Assembly: GCA_018895675.1 (NCBI GenBank)
Contig: JAHIOG010000393.1
Location: 1 to 8,145, forward strand
Length of the DNA: 8,145 nucleotides
Source of the DNA: a bacterium
Lineage (GTDB): Bacteria > Fidelibacterota > UBA2242
Reading direction: 5' to 3'
The stretch's first letter is position 1. Each line of letters opens with the position of its first letter. A model generated the notes under the pieces. It did no database searches, was not told the origin of the DNA, and saw only the letters and a program-made list of their open reading frames with translations. Positions 1 to 6,507 of this stretch are shown here, piece by piece. A program made the position numbers and the translations under genes.

Positions 1-582
1 ACTCATAAAATCGAGCAATATCGAAAGATAAAACTGGTTCCTTTCGGGGAATATATCCCCCTTTCGGAATTTTTTCCCGAACTGGACAACCTGAATCTGG
101 GACAGGGAAATTTTGATGCCGGGTCGGAAGTCAAAGTGTTCGAAATTCCCTTACATGTTGACACAGAAACATCTATAGACACGACCTTAATGATAAGCAC
201 AGTCGTATGTTATGAGTCAACATTTCCGTATATTGTCAGAGAGGGAGTCCGGAAGGGGTCTGAATTATTGGTGATTGTCTCTAATGACGCCTGGTTTGGT
301 TATACGTCTGCACCGTATCTGCATATGGAGATATCACGCTTCCGGGCAATCGAGAACCGCATACCGATTGTACGGTCAGCCAATACCGGTGTATCGATTA
401 TGTGTGATGCGTACGGCAGAATTTTAGCAAAGGCGGATTTTAATCGGAAAACATGGTTGACTGCCGAGTTGGAGCAGGGTAGAAATAATACAATTTACAC
501 CCGCCTTGGAAACTGGTTTGGGGTTTTGAACGTTATAGTACTGTGTGGGATTCTGGGGACTTGTTTAATTAGGAGAAAATAA
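1..582 (+). CDS. lnt: Apolipoprotein N-acyltransferase, C-terminal part (5' end outside window)
   Basis: Lnt is an inner-membrane enzyme that moves an acyl chain from a phospholipid to the N-terminal cysteine of lipoproteins, the last step of lipoprotein maturation. The frame is open from base 1, so only the last 193 residues are present. They cover most of the nitrilase-like domain. The motif KLVPFGEYIP is at visible residues 11-20. By alignment from memory with E. coli, the lysine of YRK (visible residue 9, bases 25-27) matches catalytic Lys335, and the cysteine of CYE (visible residue 70, bases 208-210) matches Cys387. SNDAWFG and RSANTGVS are further family motifs. The catalytic glutamate and the N-terminal membrane helices lie upstream of the window. 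The protein ends with a hydrophobic helix (GVLNVIVLCGILGTCLI) and a basic tail RRK, as expected for the last membrane span. The stop codon overlaps the next start by one base (TAATG). No damage is visible in the part present. Confidence 0.95.
   Translation, partial: THKIEQYRKIKLVPFGEYIPLSEFFPELDNLNLGQGNFDAGSEVKVFEIPLHVDTETSIDTTLMISTVVCYESTFPYIVREGVRKGSELLVIVSNDAWFGYTSAPYLHMEISRFRAIENRIPIVRSANTGVSIMCDAYGRILAKADFNRKTWLTAELEQGRNNTIYTRLGNWFGVLNVIVLCGILGTCLIRRK
571..576 (+). promoter_or_regulatory. Shine-Dalgarno site for the 582 gene
   Basis: AGGAGA lies five bases before the ATG at 582, inside the last codons of lnt. It is one of the clearest ribosome binding sites in the window and supports that start. 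It also suggests the exported protein can be initiated on its own rather than only by coupling to lnt. Confidence 0.7.
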
Positions 583-1250
583 TGCAGCGGAAAATCACTT
601 CACTATGCCTGTTTCTTATCTGTTTTTCATTAATTGTAAAACCGGTGACGGCGCAAACCAATGAAATCGATGCTGAAATTCCTGTTTCACAGGCGAGAAT
701 CCTGCTCTTGAAATCGCTGATTTTACCTGGCTGGGGTGAACACAGTCTGCAATACCAGAAAAGAGGATATGTATTAAACAGTACGGAATTGGGTCTGTGG
801 ATTGGGTATGCAGTATTGACATTTTACGGGCGATCTGTTGAAAAAGATATGAAAGCCTATGCGGCAACTCATGCGGGAATAGATCCGAAAGGTAAAGATG
901 AATACTACTTTACCGATATAGGGAATTACATGAATCTTTATGATTATAATGATCAGAAACTTCGCTATCGTCAATTTGCAAATCTTTATCCGGAAACCGG
1001 CGACTATTTCTGGGCCTGGGATAGTGAGGATTCCAGGGAAAAATTTGATCAAAAACGGATTGATAGTCAGAAAGCCTTTCATGCAGCCAGTTTCGCACTT
1101 GGCGGACTTATTATCAACCGGATTATCAGTATGATTGATATTATCGCACTTACCAAAGACAGGTTGGAAACACCGGTAAGCGATGTGCAGGCGTTGATTG
1201 TGCCACAGAATGGTCAGCTTACCTTCACTTTAAATATTGGGTTTAAATGA
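582..1250 (+). CDS. Exported protein of unknown function, DUF5683-like
   Basis: I cannot assign a function to this 222-residue protein. Residues 1-24 look like a Sec signal peptide: basic start MQRK, a hydrophobic core, then VTA before Q25 as a likely signal peptidase I site. The mature part opens with the motif KSLILPGWGE (residues 44-53), followed by a hydrophobic stretch at about 69-82 (ELGLWIGYAVLTFYG). A polar, tyrosine-rich middle (about 85-160) carries YFTDIGNY, YDYNDQ and YFWAWDSE. A second hydrophobic segment at about 167-190 includes INRIISMIDII. The end, QLTFTLNIGFK, looks like a strand. A leading LPGxG-type motif, then a hydrophobic segment and a late NRxxSxID-like motif recall DUF5683 proteins, which are common in FCB-type bacteria and of unknown role; this is recognition by eye. 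It sits between lnt and ecfT, overlapping both neighbours (TAATG and ATGA), which hints at an envelope role but proves nothing. Confidence 0.75.
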   Translation: MQRKITSLCLFLICFSLIVKPVTAQTNEIDAEIPVSQARILLLKSLILPGWGEHSLQYQKRGYVLNSTELGLWIGYAVLTFYGRSVEKDMKAYAATHAGIDPKGKDEYYFTDIGNYMNLYDYNDQKLRYRQFANLYPETGDYFWAWDSEDSREKFDQKRIDSQKAFHAASFALGGLIINRIISMIDIIALTKDRLETPVSDVQALIVPQNGQLTFTLNIGFK

Positions 1251-1990
1251 ACAGCATGGATCCCCGGGTAAAATTGCTCTGGTCAATTGTCTGGATTACG
1301 ACTATTTTTTTGATTTATAATATTGCCGGGCAAATAGGCATCCTTGCCGGAATTATCGCTTTAATCCGGATTAATCGACTTTCCCTGCGGTTGGTTCTGC
1401 GCTCGATCCGGTACCTGTTACTATTTTTACCAATTACATTTCTGGTTCATTTTTTCATTTCTGCTGGTGGGTGGAAGCTTTTTACCGGAAGTTCGATATT
1501 TGATTATCACATGCTGGAACAGCCTCTATTATTCACTGTCCGGGTTGGGAATCTCATTCTATATATGGCATTTGTTTTGAAATGGATCAGAGACATTGAA
1601 TTTTTAGATGCTATATACCATATTCTGAAACCGTTGCGCCGTTTAAAATGGCAAGTAGATGATTTTTTTCAGATTATTTTTATTTCGGTAAAATTTTTCC
1701 CCATTTTGAGAGAGGAATACACTCGTCTTGATGAGGGCTGGAAAACATTTACAACGGTCAAAGACACGACCCTGTCTGATCGAATCAACCGGGTTCGGGA
1801 CTCGGTGATTCCTCTGATGATATTTAGTTTTCAGCGGGCGGAAACCCTGGCGGACGCCATGACCATTCGGGGGTATGGCTCCACCAGCCGGCGTAGTTAT
1901 TACGGGCAGCTTAAATTTACTTACACAGATTGGCTGGTTTCTTTTTTAACAATCGTAATACTGATAGGCATAATTTTTTGGATCCAATAA
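1247..1990 (+). CDS. ecfT: Energy-coupling factor transporter membrane subunit (EcfT/CbiQ family), without adjacent ATPases
   Basis: EcfT is the membrane scaffold of ECF-type vitamin and metal importers; it links two ATPases (EcfA/A' or CbiO) to a substrate-binding S component. The 247 residues begin with the family opening MDPRVKLLWS (from residue 4) and contain hydrophobic segments at about 12-41, 54-72, 93-112 and 228-246. The cytoplasmic coupling region includes KFFPILREEYTR (149-160), FQRAETLADAM (195-205) and the second coupling motif IRGYG (207-211). The usual first Ala-Arg-Gly motif appears replaced by Thr-Phe-Thr (167-169). No ATPase or S-component gene lies in the window, so partner and substrate are unknown. 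ATG 1247 overlaps the preceding stop (ATGA) and follows an in-frame TAA at 1244. The ATG at 1256 (MDPRVK) is a possible alternative start, and neither has a strong ribosome binding site. truA follows three bases later. Confidence 0.85.
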   Translation: MNSMDPRVKLLWSIVWITTIFLIYNIAGQIGILAGIIALIRINRLSLRLVLRSIRYLLLFLPITFLVHFFISAGGWKLFTGSSIFDYHMLEQPLLFTVRVGNLILYMAFVLKWIRDIEFLDAIYHILKPLRRLKWQVDDFFQIIFISVKFFPILREEYTRLDEGWKTFTTVKDTTLSDRINRVRDSVIPLMIFSFQRAETLADAMTIRGYGSTSRRSYYGQLKFTYTDWLVSFLTIVILIGIIFWIQ

Positions 1991-1993
1991 TTT

Positions 1994-2731
1994 ATGGCGG
2001 TTAGACGGTATAAAATTACGATAGAGTATGACGGAACCGATTTCTGCGGCTGGCAACGCCAGATCCGCGACAGGACGGTTCAACAGACACTGGAAGATTC
2101 GCTGTCCGAACTGAATAAAGGTCAGCCGGTTACCCTGATTGGATCGGGGCGAACCGATTCCGGAGTTCATGCTCTGGGTCAAATTGCCCATTTTGATTTG
2201 GATACTACTTTGAATGCGGAGACAATTTGTAAAGCGCTGAACGCTAAAACGCCCAATGATATATATATTCACAGATGCCAGGAAACGGATCCGTCCTTTC
2301 ATGCCAGGTTTGGTGCAAAAAAGCGAACCTATGTTTATCAGATATTGCAATCCCCATCGGTGATCACAAGACGTTATACATGGCAGCCGGATATTACAAT
2401 TAATGAACGGCTCCTTGATCTATGTGCCGAATATGTTTTAGGGGAACACGATTTCAGCATCTTAAGCAGGACATCATCGGAGGCAGAATCAAAAACCTGC
2501 CATGTTTACGAATCCAAATGGATTAAAAACGAGAATATGTTAAATTACATGATCGTTGGTAATCGCTTTTTATACAGTATGGTTCGCATGTTAGTAGGAA
2601 CTATGATAGAGATTTCGAGAGGTAAAGGAACCCCGGAAGATTTCAGGGCATTGCTAGAAAATTCAGCAGGAAATCTTAAACCGTACACCGCACCGCCCCA
2701 GGGTCTATTTCTGTGGAAAGTTGAGTATTAA
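1994..2731 (+). CDS. truA: tRNA pseudouridine(38-40) synthase
   Basis: TruA converts uridines 38, 39 and 40 in the anticodon stem-loop of many tRNAs to pseudouridine, in the cytoplasm and without a cofactor. The 245 residues match the usual length. YKITIEYDGTDFCGWQRQ (6-23) is the typical N-terminus. The catalytic motif GRTDSGVHA spans residues 52-60, with Asp55 as the nucleophile (equivalent to Asp60 in E. coli by family knowledge). FHARFGAKKRTYVYQI and the late NRFLYSMVRMLVGTMIEI segment are also characteristic. The domain is complete. The start lies one codon after the ecfT stop and in the same frame. Its ribosome binding site is weak (GGATC about nine bases upstream), so translation may depend on ribosomes ending at ecfT. 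Pairing of ecfT with truA is also known from Firmicutes, where the ECF ATPase genes come just before. Confidence 0.97.
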   Translation: MAVRRYKITIEYDGTDFCGWQRQIRDRTVQQTLEDSLSELNKGQPVTLIGSGRTDSGVHALGQIAHFDLDTTLNAETICKALNAKTPNDIYIHRCQETDPSFHARFGAKKRTYVYQILQSPSVITRRYTWQPDITINERLLDLCAEYVLGEHDFSILSRTSSEAESKTCHVYESKWIKNENMLNYMIVGNRFLYSMVRMLVGTMIEISRGKGTPEDFRALLENSAGNLKPYTAPPQGLFLWKVEY

Positions 2732-2733
2732 TC

Positions 2734-2739
2734 AGGAGA
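2734..2739 (+). promoter_or_regulatory. Shine-Dalgarno site fixing a GTG start
   Basis: AGGAGA lies four bases before GTG 2744. An in-frame TAG at 2741-2743 directly precedes that GTG and the next methionine is residue 66, so the GTG must be the start of the transaldolase gene. Confidence 0.75.
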
Positions 2740-2743
2740 ATAG

Positions 2744-3388
2744 GTGAAACTTTTTATCGATACAGCCAATCTGGATGAAATTAAAACAGCCCAGTCCTGG
2801 GGCATTCTGGATGGAGTGACAACAAATCCGACTCTCTTATCCCGGGAAAAGGGCAATTTCAGAGATATTTTACGATCGATTTGTGAAGTGGTAGATGGAC
2901 CGGTAAGCGGCGAAGTCGTCAGCCTGGATGCCGAGGGAATGATCAAAGAAGGCAAAGATCTGGCGACCATTCATTCCAATATCGTTATAAAAATCCCCGT
3001 GACCTTAGAGGGATTAAAGGCAATTAAGTCGCTGACAGCTGCAGGAATTCGGACGAATACCACTCTGGTGTTTTCGCCGCTGCAGGCGCTGCTGGCTGCC
3101 AAAGCGGGCACTACTTTTGTGAGTCCTTTTGTGGGACGGCTTGATGATATTCATCATGTTGGTATGGATCTTGTCTCACAAATAGTGACCATTTATGAAA
3201 ATTACAACTATGAAACCGAAGTGATCGTCGCCAGCATCCGGAACCCGCTGCATATCGTTGAAGCAGCGATGTTTGGCGCTCATATTTGTACGATACCCTT
3301 TTCGGTTCTTCAGAAAATGGTCAAACACCCGCTGACAGATAGCGGCATTAAACGCTTTTTGGAAGATTGGAAAAAGGTTGAGAAGTGA
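2744..3388 (+). CDS. tal: Transaldolase, small (TalC/FSA-like) subfamily
   Basis: Transaldolase moves a dihydroxyacetone unit between sugar phosphates in the non-oxidative pentose phosphate pathway. At 214 residues this is the short TalC/FSA type, a single TIM barrel. Family motifs are KLFIDTANLDEI (2-13), DGVTTNPTLL (23-32), IVIKIPVTLEGL (80-91) with Lys83 as the Schiff-base lysine, NTTLVFSPLQALLAAKAG (105-122) and FVSPFVGRLDDI (125-136). Fructose-6-phosphate aldolases of this family carry Gln59 and Tyr131 (E. coli numbering). Here the matching residues are Glu57 and Phe129, as in true transaldolases, so transaldolase is the better call; this comes from remembered alignments. The start is GTG with a good ribosome binding site. 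The TGA stop overlaps the next gene's GTG start (GTGA). In this setting it may help supply ribose-5-phosphate for purine synthesis, which is inference. Confidence 0.93.
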   Translation: MKLFIDTANLDEIKTAQSWGILDGVTTNPTLLSREKGNFRDILRSICEVVDGPVSGEVVSLDAEGMIKEGKDLATIHSNIVIKIPVTLEGLKAIKSLTAAGIRTNTTLVFSPLQALLAAKAGTTFVSPFVGRLDDIHHVGMDLVSQIVTIYENYNYETEVIVASIRNPLHIVEAAMFGAHICTIPFSVLQKMVKHPLTDSGIKRFLEDWKKVEK

Positions 3389-4497
3389 AAAAAAATATTT
3401 TTAATATCATTCATATACTTTTCCTTTTATTTTTATCCTGTACTCTAATAGCACAGTCCGGATCTTATCAGGAAGATATCACTACTTCACGGGAAACGGC
3501 AATTACCCGGGCGATCCAGAAAATCAGCCCCGCCGTGGCAGGTATTAATGTCACTGCAATTCAGGAGTATGTTACTTCGCCATTTTTTAACGATCCCCTC
3601 TGGAATATGCTGTTCCCTGAAAATATTCACCGCCGCCGGGTAAAGAGTCTGGGATCGGGCGTCGTGATAAGCGCCGACGGATATGTTGTCACAAATGCTC
3701 ATTTAGTCGAAGGCGCCGAAGAGATCGTCGTTACCTTGATAGGCGGTCAGGAATTTAAAGCAAAGCAGATCGGCATCGACAATATCTCGGATATTGCCCT
3801 GTTGAAAATTAATGGCAAAGATTTCCCCTACGCGAAATTTGGTGATTCCGATGCTGTCATCATTGGCGAATGGGTCGTTGCGCTGGGAAATCCCTTTGGA
3901 CTGTTCAATGTCAATTTCAAGCCTACTGCCACAATCGGGATTGTATCCGCTAAAAACCTGGATTTCGGACGTCAGCAGAGTGGCAAGATCTACCAGGATA
4001 TGATCCAGACCGATGCTTCAATTAATACCGGGAATAGCGGTGGCCCGTTGATTAATTCAAACGGCGAGGTTATCGGGATTAATACCTTTATCTTTACCGG
4101 CAATACCTACAGCGAAGGCTCGGTGGGTGTCGGATTTGCCGTACCGGTGAAGCGGGTTGCAACAATAATAGAAGAATTAAAGCGATATGGAAAAATTGAC
4201 AGAACATTCCGTACCGGTTTATCGGTTCAGAATATCGATCGCTTTTTGGCGCGCTATTTGAATCTCAATTCCACCAGTGGAGTAATTGTGACAGAGGTGG
4301 AACGGGGCAGCTCGGCTCACCGTGCCGGGATTAAAGTTGGCGATGTGATTAAACAGATCAATGGTAAAAATGTCAATACGGACAATGAGATCATCGGGGA
4401 GATTCAGGAAAATTTCCTGAAAGCAGGCGATGTTATAACACTGAAGATCATCCGTGGATCCAAAACCATGGACGTAAATTTGGAGTTAGGTAAATAA
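3385..4497 (+). CDS. HtrA/DegS-like serine protease with one PDZ domain
   Basis: This is a trypsin-like envelope protease of the HtrA family, which degrades misfolded proteins or cuts regulators under stress. The 370 residues begin with a signal sequence or membrane anchor (MKKNIFNIIHILFLLFLSC). The protease domain spans about 35-265 with the complete triad: His106 in VVTNAHLVEG, Asp136 in SDIALLKI and Ser218 in GNSGGPLIN. One PDZ domain follows at about 277-368 (GVIVTEVERGSSAHRAGIKV and GDVIKQINGK). One PDZ makes it DegS-like in layout; DegP and DegQ have two. Cleavage after LIA23 would release it into the periplasm, but Cys19 after FLS could be a weak lipobox giving a lipoprotein. The start is GTG, directly supported because an in-frame TGA at 3379 leaves no upstream choice. 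The gene overlaps tal by GTGA and purB by TAATG. Which HtrA paralogue it is cannot be told from sequence alone. Confidence 0.93.
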   Translation: MKKNIFNIIHILFLLFLSCTLIAQSGSYQEDITTSRETAITRAIQKISPAVAGINVTAIQEYVTSPFFNDPLWNMLFPENIHRRRVKSLGSGVVISADGYVVTNAHLVEGAEEIVVTLIGGQEFKAKQIGIDNISDIALLKINGKDFPYAKFGDSDAVIIGEWVVALGNPFGLFNVNFKPTATIGIVSAKNLDFGRQQSGKIYQDMIQTDASINTGNSGGPLINSNGEVIGINTFIFTGNTYSEGSVGVGFAVPVKRVATIIEELKRYGKIDRTFRTGLSVQNIDRFLARYLNLNSTSGVIVTEVERGSSAHRAGIKVGDVIKQINGKNVNTDNEIIGEIQENFLKAGDVITLKIIRGSKTMDVNLELGK

Positions 4498-5795
4498 TGA
4501 TTGAACGTTACACACGCCCGCAAATGGGTGCGATCTGGACTGAACAGCATAAATTTCGCTGCTGGTGGAAGGTCGAACGGGAGGTCTGTAAAGTACAGTT
4601 TGAGCGTGGATTAATCCCTGAAAAAGACTGGCGCGCCATCGATCAAAAAGCCGACTTCTCAGTAGAGCGAATTCTGGAGATCGAGCAGAAAGTCAAACAT
4701 GATGTCATTGCCTTTCTGACCAATGTAGGGGAATACGTAGGTCCATCATCACGGTTTATTCATAAAGGAATGACCTCATCGGATTTGCTTGACACTGCGC
4801 TGGCGCTGCAAATGGCTGAAGCCGGTGAATTGATTGCCGAACAACTGAAATCGCTCATTGAAGTGCTTGGCGAAAAGGCGCTTGAATATAAGAATTATTT
4901 GATGATCGGCAGAACTCACGGAGTTCATGCGGAGCCAATAACCTTCGGACTCAAGTTTCTTATTTGGAGAGAAGAAATCCGCCGTCATCTAAATCGTTTT
5001 GAACAGGCGCTTGGAGATGTAAAAACGGGTAAAATCTCCGGAGCAGTGGGAACTTACCAGCATATTGATCCGATTGTGGAAACCCGGGTTTGTGAGAATC
5101 TTGGATTAACGGCAGCGCCGATAAGTAATCAGATTGTCCAGCGGGATCGTCATGCCTGCTTTGTGTCAACTCTGGCGCTGATCGCGGCGACGCTGGAAAA
5201 GATTGCTTTGGAAATTCGTCACCTGCAACGCACGGAAGTGCTGGAAGCCGAAGAGTACTTCAGCAAGGGGCAGAAAGGATCCTCGGCAATGCCTCACAAA
5301 CGCAATCCGATTTTGTCAGAACGCATCTGCGGGATGGCGCGTTTGCTGCGCGGCTATATGATAACCGCAATGGAAAACGTTGCGCTGTGGCATGAGCGGG
5401 ATATATCCCATTCGTCGGCTGAACGGGTGATTCTGCCCGACAGTTGTATCTGCATTGATTTTATTCTTGCTGAAACAATCAAAGTCCTGCAAAATCTCAG
5501 AGTCTATCCGGATAATATGCGTAAAAACCTGGAACGCACCGGGGGATTGATATTTTCACAAGAACTATTACTGGCGCTGGTGAACAAGGGACTTTCCCGG
5601 GAAAAAGCCTATCAGCTGGTTCAGAAAAATGCCATGGAAGCCTGGAATGAAGGGGAAGATTTTAAAGGGCTGGTCATGGCAGACGATAATATCAATGAAT
5701 ATCTTGGTTACGGGGAAATCGAACGATTGTTTAATTATGATGAATTATTAGAACGGGTAGCGACTATTTATCGCAAATTTGAAAAAGAGGATTAA
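4497..5795 (+). CDS. purB: Adenylosuccinate lyase
   Basis: PurB releases fumarate in two reactions of purine synthesis: SAICAR to AICAR, and adenylosuccinate to AMP. It works as a homotetramer in the cytoplasm. The 432-residue length and motifs fit the B. subtilis-like form. Visible features are the opening RYTRPQMGAIW, His68 in VKHDV, TSSDLLDTALALQ (93-105), GRTHGVHAEPITFG (138-151) with His141, and the fumarase/lyase superfamily signature GSSAMPHKRNP (261-271) with the catalytic-loop serines 262 and 263. His68 and His141 fall at the same numbers as the catalytic histidines reported for B. subtilis. The helical C-terminal domain (about 355-430) is complete. The ATG overlaps the htrA stop (TAATG), with GGAG at 4482-4485 as a possible ribosome binding site. 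purC, whose product makes the PurB substrate SAICAR, follows one base after the stop. Confidence 0.98.
   Translation: MIERYTRPQMGAIWTEQHKFRCWWKVEREVCKVQFERGLIPEKDWRAIDQKADFSVERILEIEQKVKHDVIAFLTNVGEYVGPSSRFIHKGMTSSDLLDTALALQMAEAGELIAEQLKSLIEVLGEKALEYKNYLMIGRTHGVHAEPITFGLKFLIWREEIRRHLNRFEQALGDVKTGKISGAVGTYQHIDPIVETRVCENLGLTAAPISNQIVQRDRHACFVSTLALIAATLEKIALEIRHLQRTEVLEAEEYFSKGQKGSSAMPHKRNPILSERICGMARLLRGYMITAMENVALWHERDISHSSAERVILPDSCICIDFILAETIKVLQNLRVYPDNMRKNLERTGGLIFSQELLLALVNKGLSREKAYQLVQKNAMEAWNEGEDFKGLVMADDNINEYLGYGEIERLFNYDELLERVATIYRKFEKED
5784..5790 (+). promoter_or_regulatory. Shine-Dalgarno site selecting the purC ATG at 5797
   Basis: AAAGAGG ends six bases before ATG 5797, inside the end of purB. 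It selects this ATG over the in-frame TTG at 5779, which would add six residues and lies upstream of the site. Confidence 0.75.
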
Positions 5796-5796
5796 T

Positions 5797-6507
5797 ATGG
5801 AAAAAGGAAAAAAACTCTACGAAGGCAAAGCCAAAATTCTTTATCAAACCGATGATCTGAATTTGCTGATACAATATTTTAAAGACGACGCCACTGCATT
5901 CGATGGTATAAAGAAAGGTACGATCGTTGGAAAAGGAGTTGCCAATAATAAGATTAGTTGCAATCTTTTCGATTTACTCAAACAGCATGGAATTGATTCC
6001 CATTTTGTCCGGAAACTGTCGGATAATGAAATGCTGGTGAAGAATGTAAACATCGTTCCTGTCGAAGTCGTCGTCAGGAATATTTCTACAGGCAGTTTGT
6101 GCAAACGCTATGGCGTGGATGAAGGTATTGTGTTTGGAACGCCTATCGTTGAACTGTACTATAAGGACGATGCCCTGCATGATCCGCTGATGAACGATGA
6201 TCACGTGACGGCAATGGAGTTGGCTACCCGTGAAGAACTGGCGATCATGCGCGAGCAGGCATTGAAGATCAATAAAATCCTGCAGGAGTTCTTTGACTCG
6301 ATTGATATTAAGCTGGTAGATTTCAAACTGGAATTTGGCCGTTTTAAGAAAAAAATCATTTTGGCGGACGAGATATCTCCCGACACTTGTCGTTTTTGGG
6401 AAAAAGGCACAAATCGCAAACTGGATAAGGACCGTTTTCGCCAGGATCTGGGAGATGTTGAAAAAACTTATAACGAAATGATGAACCGTATTGCGGGGAA
6501 ATCCTGA
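5797..6507 (+). CDS. purC: Phosphoribosylaminoimidazole-succinocarboxamide (SAICAR) synthase
   Basis: PurC joins aspartate to CAIR using ATP, giving SAICAR, which PurB then cleaves. At 236 residues it is almost the length of the E. coli enzyme. The N-terminus KKLYEGKAKILY (5-16) forms the ATP-binding start of the SAICAR synthetase fold. Both family signatures are present: PVEVVVRNISTGS (88-100) and LVDFKLEFG (173-181), followed by LADEISPDTCRFW (189-201). KGVANNKIS (47-55) also matches the family. ATG 5797 is chosen because MEKGKKLYEGKAK is the normal N-terminus and a good ribosome binding site sits six bases before it; the frame stays open upstream to a TTG at 5779 that is unlikely to be used. 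The TGA stop overlaps the psd start (TGATG). Confidence 0.98.
   Translation: MEKGKKLYEGKAKILYQTDDLNLLIQYFKDDATAFDGIKKGTIVGKGVANNKISCNLFDLLKQHGIDSHFVRKLSDNEMLVKNVNIVPVEVVVRNISTGSLCKRYGVDEGIVFGTPIVELYYKDDALHDPLMNDDHVTAMELATREELAIMREQALKINKILQEFFDSIDIKLVDFKLEFGRFKKKIILADEISPDTCRFWEKGTNRKLDKDRFRQDLGDVEKTYNEMMNRIAGKS

Noticed and set aside
616..1098. Several open frames on the minus strand opposite the exported-protein gene, up to 102 codons.
   Set aside because: They lie wholly within a convincing + strand gene, resemble no family I know, and have no ribosome binding site or neighbours of their own. They are shadows.
1988..1996. ecfT and truA lie in the same frame with only a TAA and one codon between them, so stop readthrough could give an EcfT-TruA fusion.
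   Set aside because: The stop is a plain TAA without a visible readthrough context, both proteins are complete by family length, and truA has its own ATG. The shared frame is probably chance.
1946..2350. A 134-codon minus-strand open frame across the ecfT-truA junction.
   Set aside because: It is antisense to the strongly conserved truA N-terminus including the catalytic motif, and its translation shows no recognisable domain.
2732..2743. The 12-base truA-tal gap, the widest in the window, checked for a promoter or terminator.
   Set aside because: It is too short for either and is taken up by the AGGAGA ribosome binding site.
5779..5796. A longer purC form starting at TTG 5779.
   Set aside because: The good ribosome binding site lies after this TTG and six bases before ATG 5797, and the known PurC N-terminus starts at the latter.
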